Part shown: piece by piece, positions 1 to 6,700 of the stretch | Layout of the letters: each line of letters begins with the position of its first letter | Position numbering within the stretch: position 1 is the stretch's first letter | Assembly: GCA_919902965.1 (NCBI GenBank) | Contig: CAKKSJ010000327.1 | Span: 1 to 8,392, forward strand | Reading direction: 5' to 3' | DNA from: Burkholderiales bacterium | GTDB lineage: Bacteria; Pseudomonadota; Gammaproteobacteria; Burkholderiales; SG8-39 | DNA length: 8,392 bases | Translations under genes and position numbers: made by a program | Notes under the pieces: model-generated | The model's input: the letters and a program-made list of their open reading frames with translations, nothing else | Told to the model about the DNA's origin: nothing | Databases searched by the model: none

Positions 1-6
1 TACCGG

Positions 7-20
7 GCGGCAATTGCCGC
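7..20. promoter_or_regulatory. 14-bp perfect palindrome, possible operator
   Basis: The sequence GCGGCAATTGCCGC is its own reverse complement over all 14 bases. It lies just upstream of a possible -35 element at 24-29, where a dimeric regulator could bind. No regulator is encoded nearby and no second copy was seen in the window, so an operator role is inference. A perfect 14-mer palindrome is uncommon by chance but not decisive in GC-rich DNA. Confidence 0.3.
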
Positions 21-23
21 GTG

Positions 24-53
24 TTGCCACTTTGCGAGTCGCCGTGCTAGGTT
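24..53 (+). promoter_or_regulatory. Possible sigma70-type promoter for the small ORF and thioesterase gene
   Basis: TTGCCA (24-29) matches the -35 consensus at five of six positions. It is followed after 18 nt by TAGGTT (48-53), a weak -10 (three of six), with TG one base upstream as in extended -10 promoters. Transcription would begin near base 60, leaving a short leader before the start codons at 82 and 102. The weak -10 is the main reason for doubt. Confidence 0.3.
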
Positions 54-70
54 CGCGGAAGTTTAGTTTT

Positions 71-105
71 GGAGTAAGGCCATGTTTTGTGGAGTAAGGC
101 CATGT
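71..105 (+). repeat. 15-bp direct repeat duplicating a ribosome binding site and ATG
   Basis: GGAGTAAGGCCATGT occurs at 71-85 and again at 91-105, a 20-nt spacing, with a T-rich stretch before each copy. Each copy carries a Shine-Dalgarno-like GGAG seven nucleotides before an ATG. The first ATG (82) opens a 10-codon frame ending with TGA at 112-114, which overlaps the second start. The second ATG (102) opens the 58-residue ORF. The duplication may be a slippage product or an upstream-ORF device. Confidence 0.85.
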
Positions 106-278
106 CCGAGGTGATCGTATTCAGGGAAGGCGGCTACCGCTATATCAAGGCCCAGTTCCAGTATCCGAGCGGGGTGGCGGCCGAAGCCGGGTTCGAAATC
201 GAGAGAGCGCGCGCGCCGGTGATCGGCCTCGAATGCAAAATGTACGTGCGCGGCGCAACGCGCGAATTGCTGATCTGA
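102..278 (+). CDS. Small protein, 58 aa; possible remnant of a RidA-like protein
   Basis: The start at 102 is chosen because GGAG lies seven nucleotides upstream; a TTG at 87 in the same frame has no such site. The first 37 residues, including GGYRYIKAQFQYPSGVAAE and GFEIERAR, recall from memory the N-terminus of a RidA/YjgF-type family that normally exceeds 100 residues. After that the sequence stops resembling it and ends within 21 residues. It may therefore be a gene with an internal deletion, or a genuine small protein. No signal peptide or membrane segment is visible. The TGA stop is directly followed by the ATG of the thioesterase gene, so translation of this ORF may drive translation of the next. 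I do not know its function. Confidence 0.5.
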   Translation: MSEVIVFREGGYRYIKAQFQYPSGVAAEAGFEIERARAPVIGLECKMYVRGATRELLI

Positions 279-1115
279 ATGTCGATGTCCACACTTCCAT
301 CGGACGATGCGCAGTCGCCAGTTCCGGCCGGCGCCTATGTCGCGCTCGATAACGGCAGCTATCTATCGACCGATCTGACGCGCGGCCCCTGGCATCCGGA
401 CCACCAGCACGGCGGACCGCCGATTGCGCTCGCCGCGCGCTGCGTCGAACGCGCGGCGGCGGCGCTGGGGCTCACACACGTTGCGCGGTTGACGGCCAAC
501 CTGTTGCGCCCGATACCGATCGCCGAGCTCGCGATCGAGGTAGAGACTGATTATGCCGGGCGCAATGTGGCGCATTTTTCCGCACGCATGAGCGCCCGCG
601 GCAAGGAAGTCGCCCGCTTTACCGCTGTGGCGCAGCGCGAGGCCGGATTGGACATCCCGGCGGATCTTCCGGGACATCCGCTGCCGCAGGCGCCGCGCGC
701 ACTCGGGCAGTCGGCGCCGGCCCCGTTTCTGTTTGCGAGCAAGACCACCGGCTACCACGATCTGATCGAGGGCCGCGTCGCGCGAGGCGTGGCGTTTCGC
801 GGCCCGTCTGCTGTTTGGTTCCGCCTGCGCCATGCGCTGGTCGCGGGCGAGGCGCCGGGCGGGCTGGAGCGCGTCGCCGTTGCCGCAGACTCGGGCAACG
901 GCATCAGCGCCATCCTCGATTTCCATCGCTATATTTTCGTCAACTCGGATCTCAGCATCAACCTGCTGCGCAAGGCGCAGGGCGACTGGATCTGCATCGA
1001 TGCGCGCACGCTGCTCGGGCCAAACGGCGGTGGCCTGGCCGAGGCGCGCATTTTCGATGCACAGGGGCTGATCGGCCGGTCGATACAAAGTCTGGCAATA
1101 CGTCTGCGCGAATAG
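279..1115 (+). CDS. Acyl-CoA thioesterase, TesB-like double-hotdog family
   Basis: This 278-residue protein has the two-hotdog layout of TesB-type thioesterases, which hydrolyse acyl-CoA to free acid and CoA in the cytoplasm. The N-terminal half carries HGGPP (44-48) on the first hotdog helix and LLRPIPI (75-81). A linker spans about 122-150. The C-terminal half carries ADSGNG (203-208), FVNSDLSINL (220-229) and GLIGRSIQS (263-271). Asp204 and Gln270 probably correspond to the Asp and Gln of the TesB catalytic set, and Ser223 or Ser226 may stand in for the Thr; this is by eye, not alignment. Length is near the 286 residues of E. coli TesB. No Shine-Dalgarno site precedes ATG 279, and a second ATG lies at 285. 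Because the upstream stop abuts the start, coupling is likely. The acyl chain preferred cannot be told. Confidence 0.85.
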   Translation: MSMSTLPSDDAQSPVPAGAYVALDNGSYLSTDLTRGPWHPDHQHGGPPIALAARCVERAAAALGLTHVARLTANLLRPIPIAELAIEVETDYAGRNVAHFSARMSARGKEVARFTAVAQREAGLDIPADLPGHPLPQAPRALGQSAPAPFLFASKTTGYHDLIEGRVARGVAFRGPSAVWFRLRHALVAGEAPGGLERVAVAADSGNGISAILDFHRYIFVNSDLSINLLRKAQGDWICIDARTLLGPNGGGLAEARIFDAQGLIGRSIQSLAIRLRE

Positions 1116-1197
1116 CGCGCTCACCGTACAAGCTTCAGCTTGATTCTGACGGGTAAGTGCTTGCGCGTTGGTGCGCGCGTCACGATGCTGCAGCGGT
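1116..1197. other. Convergent intergenic gap with a weak stem-loop
   Basis: This gap separates the ends of the thioesterase gene and the NnrU-family gene. CAAGC (1129-1133) and GCTTG (1138-1142) can pair around a 4-nt loop, but no run of T follows on either strand, so it is not a convincing intrinsic terminator. Nothing else was recognised. Confidence 0.3.
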
Positions 1198-1776
1198 TCA
1201 GCCGAATGGCCGCACCCCGATCAACACGCCGTGCAGCCAGAACGCAAACGCGGCCCAGACCGCCGCGCCCGCGGCGACGGTGACAAGCGTGGCGCCGGTG
1301 GCGCCGGCAGGATATTGCGCGCCCGTGGCGCGGTCGCGCTTTTGCGCCGCGATGAAACAGGCCACCGCCCAGGCGAGGAACGCGCCGAACAACAGCACAT
1401 CGGCGAGCTTGCCGTTCGCCAGCAGGTGTGCAAGCGCCCAAAGCTTCACGCTGAGCAGCATCGGATGGTGCAGGCGGGACTTGATCGCATTGCGCGGCAC
1501 ATAGGTGGCGACGAGCAGGACGAACGCGATCAAAGTCAGCAGCGCCGCAATATGGCGCATGGCGGCCGGCGGGGTCCACAGCAGCACCGGCTCCTGCCGC
1601 GCCAGGCCGAAGCCCCAGACGATCAGGCTGAAGCCGATGATCGACACGACGGAGTAAATGCCTTTCCATGCGTTTTCGCCGAGGCGCTTTCGCTGTGCCG
1701 TGCGCCAGTCTTCGGCGAAGATGCGCGTCGAGTGCGCGCCCAGAAAGACGATCAGGCCAATAATCAGAACGGACAT
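1198..1776 (-). CDS. NnrU-family integral membrane protein
   Basis: The protein has 192 residues when started at ATG 1776, which has AGGA at good spacing and gives the usual family opening (MSVLIIGLIVFLGAHS). An ATG nine bases further upstream sits too close to the same AGG. Five or six hydrophobic segments are visible, at roughly 2-16, 44-60, 75-94, 106-120, 125-145 and 162-187. The family signature HPMLLSVKLWALAHLLANG is at 104-122. NnrU was named for a gene near nitrite and nitric oxide reductase genes, and the family is related to the haem-containing carotene isomerase Z-ISO. Conserved histidines here (His15, His104, His117) could bind haem, which is inference. No denitrification or carotenoid gene is in the window. 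It is the last gene of a three-gene cluster, about 10 nt after the Apt-family gene. Confidence 0.88.
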   Translation of the reverse strand: MSVLIIGLIVFLGAHSTRIFAEDWRTAQRKRLGENAWKGIYSVVSIIGFSLIVWGFGLARQEPVLLWTPPAAMRHIAALLTLIAFVLLVATYVPRNAIKSRLHHPMLLSVKLWALAHLLANGKLADVLLFGAFLAWAVACFIAAQKRDRATGAQYPAGATGATLVTVAAGAAVWAAFAFWLHGVLIGVRPFG

Positions 1777-1786
1777 AAACGGCATC

Positions 1787-2305
1787 CTAATCCGACCAGA
1801 GCGTGAATACGCTGAGCCCGCGTTTTTCCAGCCGCGCGCGGCCTTCGTGCGTGGCCAGTTCGTGGATGAAGCAGCACTCGGTGACTTTGCCGCCGAGGTC
1901 GCCGATCAGCATGGCCGCGGCTTCGCTCACCGCACCGGTTGCGAGCATGTCGTCGATCAGGACTATCTCCTCTCCCGGCGCGATGACGTTCACGCTCATT
2001 TCGAGCGGCTCTGAGGTATGCCCGAATTCATGCTCGCGGCGGATGGTCTCGCCCGGGAGCTTGCCCAGCTTGCGGATGGGCACGAAGCCGGCATTTAGCC
2101 GGTGGGCGAGCGCGGCGCCGATGACAAAGCCGCGCCATTCCATGCAGGCGAATTTCCTGATCCCGAGCGGTGCGTAGCGCGCGGCGAGCAGATCGATCAC
2201 CGCGTGGAAGCCGGGGCCGTCCGCGAGCAGGGTGGTGAGGTCGTAGTAGGTGTCACCCGGACTGGGGTAATCGGGGATTTTTCGGATGAGCGAGCGTATG
2301 TCCAT
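1787..2305 (-). CDS. apt: Apt-family phosphoribosyltransferase with altered active-site residues
   Basis: This 172-residue protein aligns from end to end with adenine phosphoribosyltransferase, which makes AMP from adenine and PRPP in purine salvage. Conserved elements are IRKIPDYPSPG (7-17), the RKLGKLPGETI flexible loop (78-88) and the PRPP loop IDDMLATG (117-124). Key positions differ from classic Apt. The FRDI arginine is Tyr21 in YYDLTTLL, EARGF is EWRGF with Trp57, and ATGGT is ATGAV with Ala125 and Val126. These changes fall in the purine and 5-phosphate contacts, so another base or a weakened activity is possible. The open reading frame is intact, which argues against simple decay. 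It lies between the panE-like and NnrU-family genes, 36 nt after the former. AAGGA lies upstream of ATG 2305, though at a longer spacing than usual. Confidence 0.82.
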   Translation of the reverse strand: MDIRSLIRKIPDYPSPGDTYYDLTTLLADGPGFHAVIDLLAARYAPLGIRKFACMEWRGFVIGAALAHRLNAGFVPIRKLGKLPGETIRREHEFGHTSEPLEMSVNVIAPGEEIVLIDDMLATGAVSEAAAMLIGDLGGKVTECCFIHELATHEGRARLEKRGLSVFTLWSD

Positions 2306-2341
2306 TTTGGGTGGGATTCCTTTGCGTCTGAAAATGGGCGC

Positions 2342-3355
2342 CTAGCCGATGAACGGATGCGCGCGGATGTAGACTTTTTCTTCGCGCATGGTGCGCGCGA
2401 GCAGTTTAACCAGCGCGAACACCGCCTCGATGTGCGGTGTCGGTTCGCCGACGATGCGCCCGACTTCGATCACCGAGCCTACGAGCGCATCGATCTCCGG
2501 GTCGCGCCCGGCCTCGACGTCCTGCAACATCGAAGTCTTGTGCTTGCCGACGCGCTCGGCGCCGGCGATGCGTTTTTCCAAAGTGACGCGAAACGTGATT
2601 CCGAGGCGGCTGGCCACGGCCTGCGCTTCGCGCATCATCGCCGCGGCCAGCTCGCGCGTGAGCGGGAACTGGCAGATATCGACCAGCGTGGAATGCGTGA
2701 GCGAGCTGATCGGGTTGAAGGTCAGATTGCCCCAGAGCTTGAGCCAGATCTCGGCGCGGATATTGTCCAGGATGGGCGACTTCAGGCCGGCGCGCGCAAA
2801 GGTCTCCGCGATCGCTTTGACGCGTTCAGTGCTCGATCCGTCGAGTTCCCCCAACGGAAAACGGTCGCCCTCGATGTGACGTACCACGCCGGGCGCGGCG
2901 AGCTCACAGGCGGGATAGACGACGCAGCCGATCAGACGCTGCGGATCCACCGCCGCGGCAATCGCGCCCTCCGGGTCAACGCTGGTCACGCTGCGCCCGT
3001 CGAACTCACCCCCATGGCGCTGGAAGTACCACCAGGGGATGCCGTTCTGCATCGGGATGATGACGGTGTCCTTGTGGCACAGCGCGGCAATGTCCCCGGC
3101 CACGGCCGCCACCTGATGCGCCTTCAGTCCCAGAATGACCACGTCGTGTGCGCCGGCTTCGGCCGGTGTTCCTGCGGCACGGATATCGCGCGCGACATGT
3201 TCGGTGCCATCGTGCATGATCACGCGCATGCCCTGGGCGCGGATCGCCTGCAGATTCGGGCCGCGCGCCACCAGGGTCACATCCTCGCCGGCGAGCGCGA
3301 GCTTCGCTCCAACGAAGCCGCCAATCGAACCTGCACCGACTATGCAATATTTCAT
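2342..3355 (-). CDS. panE: 2-dehydropantoate 2-reductase (ketopantoate reductase) family
   Basis: The enzyme reduces ketopantoate to pantoate with NADPH in the pantothenate and CoA pathway. The 337-residue protein begins with a Rossmann motif, GAGSIGG at 7-13. Lys78 in GLKAHQ and Asn104 in MQNG match the cofactor and substrate residues Lys72 and Asn98 of E. coli PanE. In the C-terminal domain Lys206, Asn210 and Asn214 keep the spacing of E. coli Lys176, Asn180 and Asn184. Ser275 and Glu287 keep the 12-residue spacing of Ser244 and Glu256. It is longer than E. coli PanE (303 residues) and carries NGIPWWYF after the Asn, a variant motif, so a different 2-keto acid substrate remains possible. 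ATG 3355 is preferred over GTG 3361 because AAGG lies seven nucleotides before it. It heads the leftward cluster with the Apt-family and NnrU-family genes. Confidence 0.87.
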   Translation of the reverse strand: MKYCIVGAGSIGGFVGAKLALAGEDVTLVARGPNLQAIRAQGMRVIMHDGTEHVARDIRAAGTPAEAGAHDVVILGLKAHQVAAVAGDIAALCHKDTVIIPMQNGIPWWYFQRHGGEFDGRSVTSVDPEGAIAAAVDPQRLIGCVVYPACELAAPGVVRHIEGDRFPLGELDGSSTERVKAIAETFARAGLKSPILDNIRAEIWLKLWGNLTFNPISSLTHSTLVDICQFPLTRELAAAMMREAQAVASRLGITFRVTLEKRIAGAERVGKHKTSMLQDVEAGRDPEIDALVGSVIEVGRIVGEPTPHIEAVFALVKLLARTMREEKVYIRAHPFIG

Positions 3356-3499
3356 GTCCACACCTTGGAATCAGAGCCCGATGCGCGATCAGCTACCCCT
3401 TTTACTCACGCGCCCCTGGCCGCAAATGGATCGGTGGCGCCGCTCGCGGAGAAGAACGCCGGCATCCTGCGCCATTTCAAATTTTTAGTTCTAAGGTGA

Positions 3500-3514
3500 T
3501 GTTGCATCGCAACA
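3500..3514. repeat. Inverted repeat TGTTGC-ATC-GCAACA
   Basis: Six-base arms pair perfectly around a 3-nt centre. It lies in the divergent region, upstream of the candidate rightward promoter and about 145 nt before the panE-like start. No T run follows, so an operator is a better guess than a terminator. No second copy was seen. Confidence 0.35.
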
Positions 3515-3563
3515 GCTCGCGCCGTCAACTAAATCACGGCTGCGGACCTCTCAAAAATTTTGA

Positions 3564-3592
3564 TTAACCGATAAATAGCGGTCGAGTATGAT
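3564..3592 (+). promoter_or_regulatory. Candidate sigma70 promoter for the giant coiled-coil gene
   Basis: TTAACC (3564-3569) matches four of six -35 bases, and TATGAT (3587-3592) matches five of six -10 bases, with a 17-nt spacer. It lies in the AT-rich part of the gap. Transcription would start near 3599, inside a short inverted repeat, giving a leader of about 165 nt before ATG 3763. Confidence 0.45.
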
Positions 3593-3594
3593 CT

Positions 3595-3608
3595 GCTTCG
3601 TGCGAAGC
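3595..3608. repeat. Inverted repeat at the predicted transcription start
   Basis: GCTTCG and CGAAGC face each other across TG. As RNA, GCTTC and GAAGC would form a 5-bp stem with a 4-nt loop at the very 5' end of the predicted transcript. It could be a repressor site over the start point or a 5' stabilising hairpin. Both roles are inference. Confidence 0.35.
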
Positions 3609-3688
3609 GCCGCAACTCCCGGCAGTTCCATGACAAGAGCCCGCGTACGGGCAGATTTTCCTTTAGCGTTCGATCGACATTGCTGCCC

Positions 3689-3766
3689 ATGGTGATACCG
3701 ATACTCAAGCTCGAGAATGTGACCAACTGCGCGGTGCGCGCGGAAGGCGCATCGGTCCTCGCATGA
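3689..3766 (+). CDS. Possible 25-aa leader ORF overlapping the coiled-coil gene (ATGA)
   Basis: An ATG at 3689 opens MVIPILKLENVTNCAVRAEG and five further residues, ending with TGA at 3764-3766. This shares the ATGA with the start of the 1151-residue gene. Such 4-nt overlaps commonly couple translation, and the downstream start has its only purine-rich site (GGAAGG, 3742-3747) 15 nt away, which is too far to act well alone. Against it, no Shine-Dalgarno site precedes ATG 3689, and the frame stays open back to 3575 without a better start. I do not recognise the peptide. Confidence 0.3.
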   Translation: MVIPILKLENVTNCAVRAEGASVLA

Positions 3767-6700
3767 GCCGCCTGCTCGACCGGCTGAAAAACGCCGAGCG
3801 CAAACGCGGCGAACTGCGCGGGCGACGCCCCAAGAGCGCCGATTCAGTTGAAGGTGCGGCGGAAGAACCGATGCCGTCGTCGCCTGCGCTTGCGCCCGGC
3901 GCCGACAAAGCCGCGGCGAAGACGGGCCCTGCAGGGGATGACCAGTATTGGGCAGAAGTTAAAAGGCGGCTCGCTGAAGTCGAGCAGCAGCGGTGGGTGA
4001 AGGATACGTTTACTCCGGACGAAGTGCGTGCGCTGGCGCAGGCCGCCGGAGCCGGGAAACTGTTGGCGCACTTCGAAGTCGAATCGCAGAAACGCGTGGC
4101 TCTCGAGCGCGATTCGGCAAGGGCCGGCGTCGAAAAGGCGCGGCTCGAACAGGAGGCGCGCGATCAGGCGCGCCGGCGCGAGGACGCTGAGCGCGCTTTG
4201 CGCGACGCGGCGAAGCAGCGCGCACAAGCGGACGCAGAGGCCGTGGTGCAGGCGAAGGCGCGGATCTTCGCCGAGCAGGCGGCCCAGGTGAAGGAAAAAG
4301 AGCGCCGCGAGGCCGAGGTTCAGGCCGAGGCGGAAGCGCGGCGGCGCGCTGCTCTGAACCAGGTAGGACTCGAAGAAATGGCGCGGCGGCGTGAAGAGAC
4401 CGTCCGCGCAAATGATGCGGCGGCGCGGCGTTTGCTTGCGGAGCAGGAGGCCAAGGCGGCGGCCGAAGCGCTGCTCGCCGCAGAACGCGAAGCCACAGAA
4501 CGCGCGACCGAGCTTGCTGTCGCCGAAAACAACGCGCGCAGCCTTGCGCAAGAACGAATCGAGGCTGAGCGAGTGGCAGAACAGGCGGCGCGCGCGCGCG
4601 CGGACGCAGAAGCGCAGCATTTATCTGAAGTGCAGGCACGCGAGGCCGCGCAACTCGAAGCCAAGGCAGCAGCCGATCTGAGCGCGCGCACGCAGCGCGA
4701 AGCGGAAGCGCTGGCGCAGCAGCGCCGCGCAGCGGAGAGCGCGCTTGCCAAAGCCGCGCAAGCGCGCGTGCAAGCGGAGCACGAACAGGAGGCCGCGGCG
4801 CAGGCGCAGGCGCAGGCCGACAAGCATGCGGCCGATGAGGGGCGCAAGCGCGCCGAGACGGACGCGCAGGCGGCCGAGGCGACGGCAAGCCGTGTGCGCG
4901 CCGAGGACCGGGCCAAGCTGGCAGCGGAGGAAAAGCTTGCCGCCGCGCGCGCGGCCGAAACGCGCGCAACAGAACTTGCGGTGGTCGAGAGCAAGGCGCG
5001 CAGCCTGGCGCAAGCACGAATCGAGGCGGAAAGAGCGGCGGAACAGGCGGCGCGCGCGGGCGCGGAGGCCGAAACGCAGAGACTGTCAGCGGCGCAGGCG
5101 CGCGCGGCGGCGGAACTCGAAGCCGCAGCAGCGGCGGAGCAGCGCGCGCGCGTGGAGCAGGAAGCCGTAGCGCTGGCGCAGCAACGCCAGTCGGCGGAAG
5201 CAAAGCTTGCCGATGCCGCGCAAGCGCGCGCGCAAGCGGAAAGGCAGCACGAAGCAGCGGCGCTCGAGCGGGCGCAGGCGGATAAACTGGCGACTGCGCA
5301 GGCGCACAGGCGCGCAGCGGCGGATGCACAGGCGGCCGAGGCGACGGCAGGCCGCGCGCGCGCCGAAGACGAGGCCAGGCGTGCAGCGGAAGCGAAGCTT
5401 GTCGCCGAACGCGACGCAGAAGCGCGCGCGACCGCGCTTGCCGCAGCCGAGAGCCAGGCGCGCGATCTTGCGCAAGCACGCATCGAGGCAGAACGAACCG
5501 CGGAGCAGGCGGCGCGGGCGCACGCGGAGGCCGAAGCGCAACGCCTGTCCGAAGTGCAGGCGCGCGCGGCCGCGGAGCTTGAAGCCAAAGCGGCGGCAGA
5601 AATGGGAACGCACGCGGAACGGGACGCGGAGGCGCTGGCGCAACGGCGCCAGGCCGCGGAGACAAACCTTGCCGAGGCTGCGCAGGCACGCGCGCAGACG
5701 GAACGGGAACAGGAAGAGGCGGCGCTGAAGCGGATGCGGGCGGAAGAGCTCGCGATCGAACAGGCGCAGCGGCGCGCGGAAACTGATGCGGAGTCGGTTG
5801 AGGCAGCGGCAAGCCGCATGAAGGCGGACGCGGCGGCCGCGCAACTGGCAGAGGAACGCGCAAACGCCGAGGCCCAGGCCCAGCAATACGCGCGACAGCG
5901 AACTGCGCAGGCGCTGAGTGCGGAAAAGACGGCGAAACAACGGGCCGAGGTGGAAGCGCACGCGCTGCAGGCGAGCCGCGAACGCGAAGCGGCGGAACGC
6001 GTGCTTGCCGACACCGCTTCCGCACGCGCCGCGGCGGAAGGCAAAGCCGAAGCGCTTGCGCGCGAGCGCGAGCAGGCTGAAATTGCGGCGGCCTCTGCTG
6101 CCGCGGAGCGCGCGCGCGCGGAGGCGGAAGCCGCACTGCGGGCGCAGGAACGCAGCGCGACCGAGGCGCGCGCAGGGCAGCAGGCCGTAGACGCGATTGT
6201 CATGGAGCAGCGCGCTGAAGCAGCGGCGAAAGCGCGCGCCAAGGCCGAAGCAAAGGCGCGCGCCGCAACACGCGAACGCGAGGCGCGCGAGTGGGCACTG
6301 GCTGGCGCGGCTGCAAAAAAAGCCAAAGCCGACGCAGCTGCACTCGACGCCGCGCGCGCGCACGCAGAAGACGAGCGCCGCCTGCAAGCGGCGGCGCAAA
6401 CGCGGCTGCTTGCCGAAGAACACGCGCAAGCGCTCGCGCAGCAGCGCGCCGGGCACGAAACCGAAGCGCGCGCGGCAACCGAACAGCGCGCCCGCGAAGA
6501 ACAGCTTGCGGCCGGACAGGCGCGTGCGCGCGAAGCTGCGGAACGCGAGGCTGAGGAATTGGCGCGGCGGCGTGTCGAACAGGAACGGGACTTGCGTTCG
6601 TTTGCCGAAACGCGCGCGGCTGCGGAACTGGCGGCAGAGCAGGCGGCCGCGGCGCGGGCAAGCGCTGAAACCGAAGCGCAGCAGGCGCTGGATGCCAGGC

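Larger units (their letters stand above)
3356..3762. other. Divergent intergenic control region
   Basis: About 400 nt separate the leftward panE-like gene from the rightward coiled-coil gene. The central part (3475-3590) is more AT-rich than its surroundings. It holds an inverted repeat at 3500-3514, a candidate rightward promoter at 3564-3592, a second inverted repeat at 3595-3608 and a possible leader ORF at 3689-3766. I found no convincing promoter for the leftward cluster: TTGACG on the minus strand near 3528 has no good -10 partner. Confidence 0.6.

Noticed and set aside
363..1124. 253-codon minus-strand frame opposite the thioesterase gene
   Set aside because: The plus-strand thioesterase has clear family motifs; the antisense product is Arg/Ala-rich with none.
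1129..1142. Stem-loop between the convergent thioesterase and NnrU-family genes as a terminator
   Set aside because: The stem is only 5 bp and no T run follows on either strand.
2102..3499. 465-codon plus-strand frame opposite the panE-like gene
   Set aside because: The minus strand here encodes a ketopantoate reductase with all catalytic residues at correct spacing. The plus frame has no recognisable motif.
3560..3592. TTGATT at 3560-3565 as the -35 element paired with TATGAT
   Set aside because: The spacer would be 21 nt, too long. TTAACC at 3564-3569 with a 17-nt spacer is preferred.
3630..3695. 21-codon plus-strand ORF in the leader of the coiled-coil gene
   Set aside because: No Shine-Dalgarno site and no coupling to the next start; the frame at 3689-3766 is a better leader candidate.
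3529..3726. 65-codon minus-strand ORF in the divergent control region
   Set aside because: It has no ribosome binding site, covers the candidate rightward promoter and gives no recognisable peptide.
4501..5886. Repeats considered as a CRISPR array or mobile-element duplication
   Set aside because: The units are in-frame coding repeats of 462 bp with high divergence. There are no short identical repeats with unique spacers and no terminal inverted repeats.
4010..6136. 708-codon minus-strand frame rich in Pro, Arg and Ala
   Set aside because: Another composition shadow of the repeat region, with no sensible protein features.
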